Shown here: one piece after another, positions 27,828 through 35,903 of the stretch
Layout of the letters: each line of letters begins with the position of its first letter
Numbering within the stretch: position 1 is the stretch's first letter
Assembly (NCBI RefSeq): GCF_025152745.1
Contig: NZ_CP104040.1
Location: forward strand, 3,100,001-3,164,000
Direction of reading: 5' to 3'
Source of the DNA: Rhizobium sp. WSM4643
Lineage (GTDB): Bacteria; Pseudomonadota; Alphaproteobacteria; Rhizobiales; Rhizobiaceae
Length of the DNA: 64,000 nt
Position numbers and translations under genes: made by a program
Notes under the pieces: model-generated
Told to the model about the DNA's origin: nothing
The model's input: the letters and a program-made list of their open reading frames with translations, nothing else
The model's database searches: none

Positions 27828-28169
27828 ATGAAATCGAAAATATCAGGTGTAATCGCACTTACCGCGGCCATGATTGCCGTCTCCGCCGTTTCGTCGCATG
27901 CCGAAGATCTGACGTTCAAGCTCATCAACGGAACGAACTCCGTGCTGACGCGCTTCTACAGCTCGCCGACCGGCGTCGACAACTGGGAAGAAGACGTCTT
28001 CGGCGAGAACGTTCTCGATCCGGGCGAAACCATGGATATCACCATCGCCGACGGCCGAACCGTCTGCAAATACGACATGCGCTTCGAATTCGAGGAAGAC
28101 TCAAACCTCGAAACCACCGAAGATACGCAGGACCTTTGCGCGATGGGCAGCTACACCATCCACGAATAG
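27828..28169 (+). CDS. Small secreted conserved hypothetical protein
   Basis: A 113-aa protein of unknown role. It has a Sec signal peptide (MKSKISGVIALTAAMIAVSA, cleavage after VSSHA) and a mature part of about 88 aa, strongly acidic, beginning EDLTFKLINGTNSVLTRFYS. Two cysteines (in VCKYDMRFEF and QDLCAMGSY) may form a disulfide in the periplasm. AGGGGAACG precedes the ATG. It is followed by a terminator. The fold looks beta-rich. I recall similar small proteins in other rhizobia but no function. Confidence 0.75.
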   Translation: MKSKISGVIALTAAMIAVSAVSSHAEDLTFKLINGTNSVLTRFYSSPTGVDNWEEDVFGENVLDPGETMDITIADGRTVCKYDMRFEFEEDSNLETTEDTQDLCAMGSYTIHE

Positions 28170-28177
28170 GTATTAAG

Positions 28178-28214
28178 AGCCCGCCTTCGCCTCGTCCGTG
28201 AAGGCGGGCTTTCA
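28178..28214 (+). terminator. Intrinsic terminator after the secreted protein gene
   Basis: AGCCCGCCTTC (28178-28188) pairs with GAAGGCGGGCT (28200-28210) around an 11-nt loop and is followed by TTCAT. The stem is strong and perfect (11 bp); the T-run is short. Confidence 0.7.
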
Positions 28215-28280
28215 TCTCTCGCAATATCGACGCTTGTCACTCTGCCCGGCTCCGCGTATCAGCGATTGTGCGCCAATTCA

Positions 28281-28314
28281 AAGTGATAGCGCGTCCTGTT
28301 GGACGCGCGGCGCC
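28281..28314. repeat. RIME-like repeat fragment, copy 2
   Basis: GCGCGTCC-TGTT-GGACGCGC is a perfect hairpin (28289-28308), flanked by AAAGTGATA and GGCGCCCTAA. It is the same module as at 35.1 kb, in inverse orientation, and lies directly upstream of the KDG kinase ribosome site. Confidence 0.65.
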
Positions 28315-28334
28315 CTAAATGCCGGGAGGACAGA

Positions 28335-29255
28335 GTGAGCGGACGGTTTCTATCAATCGGTGAATGCATGGTGGAACTCTCGCAAGCAGGCGACGGCCTG
28401 CTGCGCAAGGGCTTTGCCGGCGATACCTTCAACACCGCCTGGTATGCCCGCGCCTGCCTTGCCGCCGACTGGTCGGTCGATTATTTCACCGCCCTCGGTG
28501 ACGACGCCATGTCGGATGAGATGCTGGCCTTCATCGACACATCAGGCATCGGCACGAGCCTCATCCGCCGTATCAGGGGCAGGACGCCCGGCCTCTATAT
28601 GATCAACCTGAAAAATGGCGAACGCTCCTTCAGCTATTGGCGCGACAGCTCGGCCGCCCGCAGCCTGGCTGCCGATCCGGACAGTCTGCGCGAGGCGGTG
28701 GAAAGCGCTGCCGTCATCTATTTTTCCGGCATCACCCTTGCCATCCTGCCGCATGAGGATGCCGAGACGCTGCTCGCCGAAGTTCGTCGCGCCAAGGCCG
28801 CCGGCAAGCTCGTCGTCTTCGATCCGAACATCCGCCCGCGCCTCTGGTCGAGCTACGACGTGATGCACACGACGATTAGCGAAGGCGCCCGCTCCTCCGT
28901 GCTCGTCATGCCGAGCTTCGACGACGAGGCCGCCCATTTCGGCGATGATTCCATCGAGGCGACGATCCATCGCTATCGCGCGCTAGGTGCCATCGATATC
29001 GTCGTCAAGAACGGCGCTGACGGTGTCACGCTGAATTTTGCCGGCGAGCAAACCTTCGTTCCGGCCGAAAAGGTGAAGAAGGTGGTCGACACGACCAGCG
29101 CCGGCGACAGCTTCAACGGCGCGTTTCTCGCACGATATCTCGAAGCAGGCGATGCGCCTGCCGCCGCCCGTTTCGCAGCAAAGGTCGCTGCCCGCGTCGT
29201 CAGCGAACATGGTGCATTGGTCGTAAAGGAAAAGCTTGGATTGGATGGCAGCTAA
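28335..29255 (+). CDS. kdgK: 2-dehydro-3-deoxygluconokinase (PfkB-family sugar kinase)
   Basis: Phosphorylates 2-keto-3-deoxygluconate to KDPG, the step that feeds uronate and related acid catabolism into the Entner-Doudoroff route. It has 306 aa. N-terminal SGRFLSIGECMVELSQ and FAGDTFNTAWYAR give the substrate site, and the PfkB signature DTTSAGDSFNGAF carries the catalytic Asp (about residue 250). The start is GTG at 28335, set by GGGAGGA five bases before. The gene stands alone. Another PfkB substrate such as fructose is possible, but the N-terminus is closest to KdgK. Confidence 0.85.
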   Translation: MSGRFLSIGECMVELSQAGDGLLRKGFAGDTFNTAWYARACLAADWSVDYFTALGDDAMSDEMLAFIDTSGIGTSLIRRIRGRTPGLYMINLKNGERSFSYWRDSSAARSLAADPDSLREAVESAAVIYFSGITLAILPHEDAETLLAEVRRAKAAGKLVVFDPNIRPRLWSSYDVMHTTISEGARSSVLVMPSFDDEAAHFGDDSIEATIHRYRALGAIDIVVKNGADGVTLNFAGEQTFVPAEKVKKVVDTTSAGDSFNGAFLARYLEAGDAPAAARFAAKVAARVVSEHGALVVKEKLGLDGS

Positions 29256-29365
29256 GCCTCGTGAACTTTCAGCTTACCGAGCTTTAGGTCTTGGTGACGC
29301 AGTATGAACGCCATGTGCGGGCGCGCTCCGCTTTGTCGGCGTCCTTACCTCGCGACCAGGGGAAA

Positions 29366-29557
29366 TCAGGACTTGGTCGGCCGGTCGGATTCGCGAACCG
29401 CCTCGTCATGGTACCAGCAGCTGTCGAGTGCGGCATCGCAGACTTCGGCTGCCTCGCGCTCCATCAGGCGGGCGCGTTCGAACCTGTTGGCGTTGCGTAT
29501 CGCCTTGACGGGAAACTGGTAGATCGTTGCGGAATCACGGTGGAAACCGGTGGGCAT
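29366..29557 (-). CDS. gstI: DUF2735 small protein, GstI-like inhibitor of glnII expression
   Basis: A 63-aa basic protein beginning MPTGFHRDSATIYQFPVKAI, with a conserved CWYHDEAVRESDRP near the C-terminus. I recognise the DUF2735 family. In R. leguminosarum a 63-codon gene, gstI, lies upstream of and divergent from glnII, and its product was reported to inhibit glnII expression after transcription. Size, position and orientation agree here. GGAGGCGATCTC precedes the ATG. Two NtrC-like sites lie 59-95 nt upstream and may couple its expression to nitrogen status opposite to glnII. Confidence 0.8.
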   Translation of the reverse strand: MPTGFHRDSATIYQFPVKAIRNANRFERARLMEREAAEVCDAALDSCWYHDEAVRESDRPTKS

Positions 29558-29615
29558 GAGATCGCCTCCATTCAGCTCGGCGCATCAACATTTCAGGACC
29601 GCTACCATAGCATAA

Positions 29616-29652
29616 TGCACATAGTTTATGCAAATTGCACAAAATAAGAGCA
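29616..29652. promoter_or_regulatory. Two tandem NtrC-like binding sites between gstI and glnII
   Basis: TGCACATAGTTTATGCA (29616-29632) and TGCACAAAATAAGAGCA (29636-29652) are 17-bp sequences close to the enterobacterial NtrC consensus TGCAC-N7-GTGCA. They lie about 230-270 bp upstream of the glnII sigma-54 promoter, a normal enhancer distance. They also fall where the gstI promoter must be, so bound NtrC could repress gstI while activating glnII. Confidence 0.6.
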
Positions 29653-29884
29653 ATGTTGCAATTGTAGCCGGTCGGCATGCTGTCTCGACCAAAAGCTTCC
29701 GCCAATTTGTTTAACACTTCATCATTTGAGCTTAACGCCGCAATTTTCATCCGGTTCCAGATGGAAAAGGTGCGTTTTGATGGCCGATACCGCCTGCGAG
29801 CGTTAAAAACAGCCCGATTATCCAAAAGGGAAAAAATCGGTCGGTACGCTGATTCGCGATTTTTCTTTCGCGCGGCGCCAAAAC

Positions 29885-29900
29885 TGGCACGCTACGTGCT
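29885..29900 (+). promoter_or_regulatory. Sigma-54 promoter of glnII
   Basis: TGGCACGCTACGTGCT matches the -24/-12 consensus TGGCACG-N4-TTGCW at all but the R and first T positions, with GG and GC exactly ten bases apart. Transcription would start near 29911, leaving an untranslated leader of about 80 nt before the ATG at 29990. Confidence 0.75.
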
Positions 29901-29989
29901 TTTAAAGCGTCATCCCTGGCGATCGGATGCGCTTGCGCGCCGAGGTTGCCTCCGGATTTGCTCACCTTTGTAGCACTGAGAGAGTCGCG

Positions 29990-31030
29990 ATGACAAAATT
30001 TAAGCTCGAGTACATTTGGCTCGATGGGTACACACCGGTACCGAACCTGCGTGGCAAGACGCAGATCAAGGAATTCGATGAATTCCCGACGCTGGAGCAG
30101 CTTCCGCTGTGGGGCTTCGACGGTTCGTCGACCATGCAGGCCGAGGGCCGCAGCTCTGACTGCGTGCTGAAGCCCGTCGCCATTTATCCCGATCCGGCCC
30201 GCACCAACGGCGCTCTCGTCATGTGCGAAGTCATGATGCCGGATGGCGTCACGCCGCACGCATCGAACGCTCGCGCGACCATCCTCGACGACGAAGATGC
30301 TTGGTTCGGCTTCGAACAGGAATATTTCTTCTACCAGAACGGCCGTCCGCTAGGCTTCCCTGAGCAGGGCTACCCGGCTCCGCAGGGTCCCTATTACACT
30401 GGCGTCGGCTACTCGAACGTCGGCGACGTTGCCCGCGAAATCGTCGAAGAGCACCTCGACCTCTGCCTCGCTGCCGGCATCAACCACGAAGGCATCAATG
30501 CCGAAGTGGCCAAGGGTCAGTGGGAATTCCAGATTTTCGGCAAGGGCTCCAAGAAGGCCGCCGACCAGATCTGGATGGCACGCTACCTGCTGCAGCGCCT
30601 GACCGAAAAGTACGGCATCGACATCGAGTATCATTGCAAGCCGCTCGGCGACACCGACTGGAACGGCTCGGGCATGCATTGCAACTTCTCGACCAAGTAC
30701 CTGCGCGAAGTCGGTGGTAAGGAATATTTCGAAGCGCTGATGGCGCAGTTCGACAAGAACCTCATGGACCACATCGCGGTCTACGGCCCCGATAACGACA
30801 AGCGCCTGACCGGCAAGCATGAGACGGCTCCGTGGAACAAGTTCTCCTACGGCGTTGCCGACCGCGGTGCTTCGATCCGCGTGCCGCACTCCTTCATCAA
30901 GAACGACTACAAGGGCTATCTGGAAGATCGCCGCCCGAACTCGCAAGGCGACCCCTACCAGATCGCTTCGCAGGTTCTGAAGACGATCTCGGAAGTTCCG
31001 ACTGCAAGCTCGGCCTCCGCTGCCGCTTAA
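29990..31030 (+). CDS. glnII: Glutamine synthetase type II
   Basis: Makes glutamine from glutamate, ammonia and ATP. The 346-aa protein is of the eukaryote-like GSII type, found with GSI in rhizobia, and is not adenylylated. MTKFKLEYIWLDGYTPVPNL and LPLWGFDGSSTMQAEG open the beta-grasp domain; the metal-binding EQEYFFYQNGRP and the NGSGMHCNFSTK stretch build the active site. The ATG at 29990 is preceded by GAGAGAG. A sigma-54 promoter and NtrC-like sites lie upstream, so nitrogen limitation should induce it, with GstI as antagonist. A terminator follows. Confidence 0.97.
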   Translation: MTKFKLEYIWLDGYTPVPNLRGKTQIKEFDEFPTLEQLPLWGFDGSSTMQAEGRSSDCVLKPVAIYPDPARTNGALVMCEVMMPDGVTPHASNARATILDDEDAWFGFEQEYFFYQNGRPLGFPEQGYPAPQGPYYTGVGYSNVGDVAREIVEEHLDLCLAAGINHEGINAEVAKGQWEFQIFGKGSKKAADQIWMARYLLQRLTEKYGIDIEYHCKPLGDTDWNGSGMHCNFSTKYLREVGGKEYFEALMAQFDKNLMDHIAVYGPDNDKRLTGKHETAPWNKFSYGVADRGASIRVPHSFIKNDYKGYLEDRRPNSQGDPYQIASQVLKTISEVPTASSASAAA

Positions 31031-31038
31031 CCTCCCGA

Positions 31039-31078
31039 ACGGCGCCGGTCCTCGATCGGCGCCGTGACCTTCTTTTTT
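31039..31078 (+). terminator. Intrinsic terminator of glnII
   Basis: ACGGCGCCG (31039-31047) pairs with CGGCGCCGT (31057-31065), followed by GACCTTCTTTTTT. Nine-base-pair perfect stem and a clear T-run. Confidence 0.85.
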
Positions 31079-31275
31079 CCGTATGAAAACCGCCGCCGGC
31101 TACCGACATGATCGGGGCGATCGGTCAGGCGAAAGCCCTGCAATCCTTGCAATATGGGCTGTAATATTTCCATCATGGTCATGCCTCAAAATAGAGAAGC
31201 GGGAATCGCCGTTCCGGAACCCCGCTTTGGGGTTGAGCGTTGCCAGATCACTGCGACGTGGATGGAAATCGTGAC

Positions 31276-32460
31276 ATGCTGCAACGTCCGGCAAACACTA
31301 ATAGCGGCGAGAGCTGGGCCAACGCCGCAGCCGCCGGAAACCTGCCCGAGAGGCTGGTGATCGTCACCGATGCCTGGCACCCGCAGGTCAACGGCGTCGT
31401 GCGTTCGATCGAGAACACCAACCGCGAACTGGCGAAGATGGGCATCGAGGTTTCGATGGTGACGCCGGAGCGCTTCAACAGCATCCCCTGCCCGACCTAT
31501 CCTGAGATCCGCCTGTCGATCGCCAATTACCGCCGCATCGCCCGCGAAATTGAAAAGCACAAACCCTCCTACGTGCATATCGCCACCGAAGGTCCTCTGG
31601 GGCTCACCGCCCGCCGCTGGTGCCTGAAGAACCGCATGCCGTTTTCGACGAGCTACCACACCCGCTTCCCGGAATACGTTTCCGCGCGCCTGCCGATACC
31701 GAAGAGCTGGCTCTACTCCTTCGTCCGGTGGTTCCATAATGGCGGCGCCGGCTGCATGGTGGCGACACCGAGCCTTGCCCGCGAACTGTCGGAAAAGGGC
31801 ATCCGCAACCTCATGCCCTGGAGCCGCGGCATCGACGCCACGCAGTTCCGTCCGATGGAGCTCGAGGAAAACCCGTTCGGCCTGTCGCGCCCGATCTTCA
31901 TAACCGTCGGCCGCGTGGCGCTGGAAAAGAATCTGCCGGCATTCCTCGATCTCGACCTGCCCGGTTCCAAGGTCGTCGTTGGTGATGGTCCGGCCCGCGC
32001 CGAGCTCGAAAAGCAATATCCCGAGGTCTTCTTCGCCGGCGTGCAGTTCGGCGAGGATCTGGCGAAAGCCTATGCCCAGGCCGACGTCTTCGTCTTTCCC
32101 TCGCTCACCGACACCTTCGGCAACACCATCCTCGAAGCACTGGCATCGGGCGTGCCCGTTGCAGCCTATCCGGTCACCGGCCCGCTCGATATCATCGGCG
32201 AGGACAGCGAAGTCGGGGCGCTCGACACAAACCTGCAAACAGCCTGTCTTGCCGCCCTCTCCGCCTCGCGTATCAAGGCGCGTGAACTCGCCATGCAATA
32301 TTCCTGGGAAGCGGCGACGCTGCAGTTCATCAACAATATCCGCGCCGCCAACGGCGTGATCACGCCGAAATGGAAGAAGGCCTGGCAATTTGCCACCAAG
32401 TCGCTTCCAAGAAGCAGAAAGCCCGGCGAAACCGCCGGGCCTGTCCCGTCCGCGGACTGA
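31276..32460 (+). CDS. Glycosyltransferase family 4
   Basis: Transfers a sugar from an activated donor, probably to a lipid or polysaccharide at the inner face of the membrane. It has 394 aa from the ATG at 31276. The N-terminal acceptor domain starts IVTDAWHPQVNGVVRSIENT; the C-terminal donor domain holds FITVGRVALEKN, VVVGDGPARAELE and the nucleotide-sugar Glu motif TFGNTILEALASGVPV. TTG at 31240 is an alternative start. Related alpha-proteobacterial enzymes make glucosyl- or glucuronosyl-diacylglycerol, so a glycolipid role is possible but inferred. It stands alone between glnII and a repeat region. Confidence 0.85.
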   Translation: MLQRPANTNSGESWANAAAAGNLPERLVIVTDAWHPQVNGVVRSIENTNRELAKMGIEVSMVTPERFNSIPCPTYPEIRLSIANYRRIAREIEKHKPSYVHIATEGPLGLTARRWCLKNRMPFSTSYHTRFPEYVSARLPIPKSWLYSFVRWFHNGGAGCMVATPSLARELSEKGIRNLMPWSRGIDATQFRPMELEENPFGLSRPIFITVGRVALEKNLPAFLDLDLPGSKVVVGDGPARAELEKQYPEVFFAGVQFGEDLAKAYAQADVFVFPSLTDTFGNTILEALASGVPVAAYPVTGPLDIIGEDSEVGALDTNLQTACLAALSASRIKARELAMQYSWEAATLQFINNIRAANGVITPKWKKAWQFATKSLPRSRKPGETAGPVPSAD

Positions 32461-32638
32461 TCGCTCTTGCTTGTGCAAGGCGCTGTGGACGGCAGGTGTT
32501 TCGGCGATGGCGTTTAGAAGCACGAAGCAACTGCGATGCAGCAGACTTCACCCGCTGCCGGCCGAGATCGTGGCGCTGCGCGAGTCGTTGATCGGAAGCG
32601 CTGCTGAAGGGCCGGAATGGCTATCGCAGTGCTTGTGA

Positions 32639-32813
32639 TACCCCCTCTGCGCTGCCGGGCATCTCCCCCACAAGGAGGGAGATCGGATCGGCGTGATGGC
32701 TTCCCCAGACAATGATCGGGGCGATGGGCGTTACGCCGATAGAGGAGAAACGATGGTCAAACCTCCTACCAATCTCCCTCCTTGTGGGGGAGATGAGGGC
32801 AGAGGGGGGGTGG
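32639..32813. repeat. Long inverted repeat element (CATCTCCCCCACAAGGAGGG type)
   Basis: The left arm, about 32639-32686, contains CCCCCTCTGC and ATCTCCCCCACAAGGAGGGA; the right arm, about 32771-32813, is its near-complete reverse complement. About 85 nt lie between them, including ATGATCGGGGCGATGG. The arms are a third repeat type, different from the RIME-like and CTTCTCCCC families. The stretch 32461-32867 carries no convincing gene. It lies between convergent genes, so it may also act as a two-way terminator. Confidence 0.75.
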
Positions 32814-32867
32814 CCAGACGGCACCGGCCCAACTCCACAAAACGCCACAAATCAGCGTCAACCAAGC

Positions 32868-34292
32868 CTACGTCCGTCTCTTCTTGCCTTCGAACGGATT
32901 GTCAGGCGAGCGGAAATGGATGCGGATCGGCACGCTCGGCATGTCGAAATCGGCGCGCAAGCCGTTGATCAGATAACGCGTATAAGATTCCGGCAGCGCA
33001 TCCGACCGGGTGCAGGAAATCATGAAGGCCGGCGGGCGGGCTTTGACTTGCGTCATATATTTCAGCTTGATGCGGCGGCCGGAAACGGCCGGCGGCGGAT
33101 GCTGAATCTGCTGCGTCTCCAGCCAACGGTTGAGCCGCGCCGTCGAGATGCGCTTGTTCCAGACCTTGTCCGTGTCGATGATCGACTGCATCAGCTTGTC
33201 GAGCCCCCAGCCGGTCTGGCCGGAGATTGGCACGGCGCGAATGCCGCGCGCCTGCGGCAGCAGCCGGTCGGTCTTTTCGCGCAAGTCGGCAAGCACCGCC
33301 TGCCGGTCTTCGATCATGTCCCACTTGTTGAAGGCGAGCACGGCGGCACGGCCCTCGCGCAGCACCAGGTCGACGATCTGCAGGTCCTGTTTCTCGAAGG
33401 GGATCGTCGCATCGAAGACGATGACGACGGTTTCGGCAAAGCGGATGGCGCGCAGTGCATCGGCAACCGAAAGCTTCTCCAGCTTCTCGATCACCCGCGC
33501 CTTGCGGCGCATGCCTGCCGTATCGAACATCTTGATGGTGCGGCCGCGCCAGTCCCATTCGACCGAAATAGAGTCGCGAGTGATGCCCGCCTCCGGTCCG
33601 GTCAAAAGCCGATCCTCGCCGAGGAAGCGATTGATCAGCGTCGATTTGCCGGCATTCGGCCGGCCGACGATCGCCACCCGGAGCGGCTTGGTCTCATCAT
33701 AGGCCGGCTCCTCGTCCTCGTCGCTGCCCTCGCCTTCGGTCTGCGGAATGTCGACGTCAGTGACGGCGACATCCTCCTTGGCGGGATAGGCTCGGTCCTC
33801 GCCGATTGCCGCAACGATGGCGTCGCGCAGGTCGAGCATGCCCTGCCCATGTTCGGCCGAAATCGGCGTCGGTTCGCCGAGCCCGAGCGTATAGGCGTCG
33901 TAAAAACCGCTGTCTGAGCCGCGCGCTTCGGATTTGTTGGCAACGAGCACCACCGGCTTGCCGCGCCGGCGCAGCATTTCGGCAAGGTCGGTATCGACGG
34001 GCGTCAGTCCGCTCTTGGCGTCAACGACGAAGAGCGAAAGATCCGCCTCGTCGATCGCCGCTTCCGTCTGCGCCCGCATCCGGCCTTGCAGGCTCTCCGC
34101 GTCGGCCTCTTCCAGACCAGCCGTGTCGATGATCGTGAAAGTCAGGCCCATCAGCCGCGCATCGCCCGGCCGACGGTCGCGGGTTACACCCGGCGTGTCA
34201 TCGACAAGCGCCAGCTTCTTGCCCACCAGCCGGTTGAAAAGTGTCGACTTGCCGACATTCGGGCGACCGACGATGGCGACCGTGAAACTCAT
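32868..34292 (-). CDS. der: Ribosome biogenesis GTPase Der (EngA)
   Basis: Essential GTPase for 50S subunit maturation. The 474-aa protein has two GTPase domains in tandem, with G1 motifs GRPNVGKST (residues 8-16) and GRPNAGKST (about 210), G3 DTAGLEE and DTAGMRR, and G4 NKSE and NKWD. A KH-like domain is at the C-terminus, ending [10 protein letters not shown]. Between the G domains lies an acidic linker ([15 protein letters not shown]), longer than in E. coli but seen in relatives. The ATG follows AAGGAAAAAGA. It is 15 nt downstream of the YfgM-like gene, in an operon. Confidence 0.96.
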   Translation of the reverse strand: MSFTVAIVGRPNVGKSTLFNRLVGKKLALVDDTPGVTRDRRPGDARLMGLTFTIIDTAGLEEADAESLQGRMRAQTEAAIDEADLSLFVVDAKSGLTPVDTDLAEMLRRRGKPVVLVANKSEARGSDSGFYDAYTLGLGEPTPISAEHGQGMLDLRDAIVAAIGEDRAYPAKEDVAVTDVDIPQTEGEGSDEDEEPAYDETKPLRVAIVGRPNAGKSTLINRFLGEDRLLTGPEAGITRDSISVEWDWRGRTIKMFDTAGMRRKARVIEKLEKLSVADALRAIRFAETVVIVFDATIPFEKQDLQIVDLVLREGRAAVLAFNKWDMIEDRQAVLADLREKTDRLLPQARGIRAVPISGQTGWGLDKLMQSIIDTDKVWNKRISTARLNRWLETQQIQHPPPAVSGRRIKLKYMTQVKARPPAFMISCTRSDALPESYTRYLINGLRADFDMPSVPIRIHFRSPDNPFEGKKRRT

Positions 34293-34307
34293 TCTTTTTC
34301 CTTAAGC

Positions 34308-34991
34308 TCAGCCCTGAGCGGCGGGCGCCTTGCCGGATGCAGTAATCAGATCAAGCATCATATGGGCGCGATTGGCAACATTGCGTGGGCTGTCGGTATC
34401 GTCGACGATCGACTGGAACCACTGCCGCGCCTGCGCCATGTTGGCGGCCTTATAGGCGGCAAGGCCGAGTGCCTCACGCGCCGAATGGCGGAAGGCGTTG
34501 CCCGGCACGGCCATTTCCTCGATGGCCGCCGAAACCTGCTCGTAAGAGCCGTTCTCGATGAGCAGCCAGCCTGCACGCATCTTGGCGGCATCACGTACGG
34601 CCGCGGGAACGCCATTGTCCTTGCCGATCTCGTTGAAGGCGGCGATTGCCGCTGCGCTATCGCCCTTCTGCGCCTGAACGGTCGCGGCCCGCATGCGCGC
34701 CAGCACCGGATAGGCGCCATGGCCTTCCTTCTCGAGCTTGTCGAGCGCGGCGAGCGCCTCGTCGTTCTTATTCTCGTCGGCAAGTTTCATCGCCGCCAGG
34801 AACTGATCGCCGGTGCCCGACGAGCGGTTGTCGTCCCAATACTCGTAGACGACCTTGCCGGCGGTACCGACGACGATCAGGATGGCGACAGCAATGATAT
34901 AGCGGCCGAACCGGCGCCAGACGCCCTTCATCTGGTCAGACCGCAATTCCTCATTGACTTCACGGATGAAGCTGTCGTCGTTGAATGCCAT
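34308..34991 (-). CDS. YfgM-like membrane-anchored TPR protein
   Basis: Ancillary protein of the Sec/periplasmic chaperone network in E. coli (YfgM). The 227-aa product has a cytoplasmic N-terminus (MAFNDDSFIREVNEELRSDQ), one membrane helix at about residues 30-48 (YIIAVAILIVVGTAGKVVYE region), and TPR-like helical repeats outside (about 60-215). The ATG at 34991 is chosen; a longer frame to 35039 lacks a ribosome site. In E. coli the order is yfgM-bamB-der; here bamB is absent between them, but linkage to der is kept. Confidence 0.85.
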   Translation of the reverse strand: MAFNDDSFIREVNEELRSDQMKGVWRRFGRYIIAVAILIVVGTAGKVVYEYWDDNRSSGTGDQFLAAMKLADENKNDEALAALDKLEKEGHGAYPVLARMRAATVQAQKGDSAAAIAAFNEIGKDNGVPAAVRDAAKMRAGWLLIENGSYEQVSAAIEEMAVPGNAFRHSAREALGLAAYKAANMAQARQWFQSIVDDTDSPRNVANRAHMMLDLITASGKAPAAQG

Positions 34992-35090
34992 TCTCGTCTC
35001 CGGCCGCGGAAATACCCACACGCTGTGCAAAACGCACATAGTCGGGCCTTCTACTCCATTTTGCCGCCGTTGTAAGGGGGATGTGAAAGA

Positions 35091-35192
35091 TTAGAGCGCC
35101 GCGCGTCCAACAGGACGCGCTAAGGACGCTCTAACGCTTTGAATCCGCGCATAATCCTTTCCGAAAATCGGAATCTATTTTCGAGTTATGCG
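35091..35192. repeat. RIME-like rhizobial intergenic mosaic repeat, copy 3
   Basis: Module one, 35091-35134: TTAGAGCG...CGCTCTAA enclosing GCGCGTCC-AACA-GGACGCGC. Module two, 35147-35192: GCGCATAATCC...TTATGCG with an inner CCGAAAATCGG. This is the best-preserved copy in the window. It lies between two minus-strand genes. Confidence 0.75.
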
Positions 35193-35196
35193 TCGG

Positions 35197-35781
35197 TCAC
35201 ATGACGAGCGGCGAAACCCCGATCAACCATTCGTGCAGCTTCCAGATGATCAGCGCCCAGACGACGATGCCGATGACAACAGCATAGAGATCGTATTTGG
35301 CCGAGACGAACGGCCGGAGCGTGATCTCGCCCGCCCGCTGCCGCCGTTTAAGCGAAATGCGCAGGATGACGCCCCAGGCGAGAAAAGCGCCAAATAGCAG
35401 CACCGACGATGTCTCGCCATTGGCGAGCAGATGCGCCAGCGCCCAGATCTTCACCGACAGCACCATCGGATGTTTGGTCTTGGTCGCGATATGCCCCGCT
35501 GGCAGCAGCGAGGCGACGAGACAGATCATCGCGATCAGCATCAGCGTGATTGTTATATGCGCCATCCAGACCGGCGGATTGTAAAGCACGCCGGTCACAT
35601 GGCGCGCCTGCCCGAAGCCGTAGATCAAAAGGATCAGCGTGGCGATGCTGGCAATCGAATAGACCGCCCGCCAGCCCTTCTCGCCGAGGCTCGCGATCAT
35701 CGAACGACGAAAGTCCGGCAACACCACCCGCACCAGATGCACCCCGAGGAAAAGTATGATGCCGACGATAAGCAATGTCAT
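35197..35781 (-). CDS. NnrU family membrane protein
   Basis: A 194-aa integral membrane protein with five or six helices and the NnrU pattern: MTLLIVGIILFLGVHLVRVV at the start, then YNPPVWMAHITITLMLIAM and HPMVLSVKIWALAHLLANGE, where conserved His residues occur. NnrU was named from denitrification clusters of Rhodobacter, but many homologues, like this one, have no denitrification neighbours, and it is related to isoprenoid/methyltransferase-like NnrU-MDM families. Function here is unknown. AAGGGATCCACA precedes the ATG. Confidence 0.88.
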   Translation of the reverse strand: MTLLIVGIILFLGVHLVRVVLPDFRRSMIASLGEKGWRAVYSIASIATLILLIYGFGQARHVTGVLYNPPVWMAHITITLMLIAMICLVASLLPAGHIATKTKHPMVLSVKIWALAHLLANGETSSVLLFGAFLAWGVILRISLKRRQRAGEITLRPFVSAKYDLYAVVIGIVVWALIIWKLHEWLIGVSPLVM

Positions 35782-35903
35782 TGTGGATCCCTTCCGTGCC
35801 GTTTGTCATGGCTTACCGGCTGGCGTGAAAAAACGCCAGCGAGACCGCAGCTTCGCCGCAATTCTATCGGAGGGAAACCGCGAACCAAATTGTCGCGGTG
35901 TCC

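Noticed and set aside
29291..29647. 118-codon plus-strand frame over the gstI region
   Set aside because: Shadow; the 63-aa minus-strand protein matches DUF2735 and has a ribosome site.
32507..32638. 43-codon frame MAFRSTKQLRC... between the GT4 gene and the repeat
   Set aside because: No good ribosome site, no recognised family; might be a remnant but cannot be supported.
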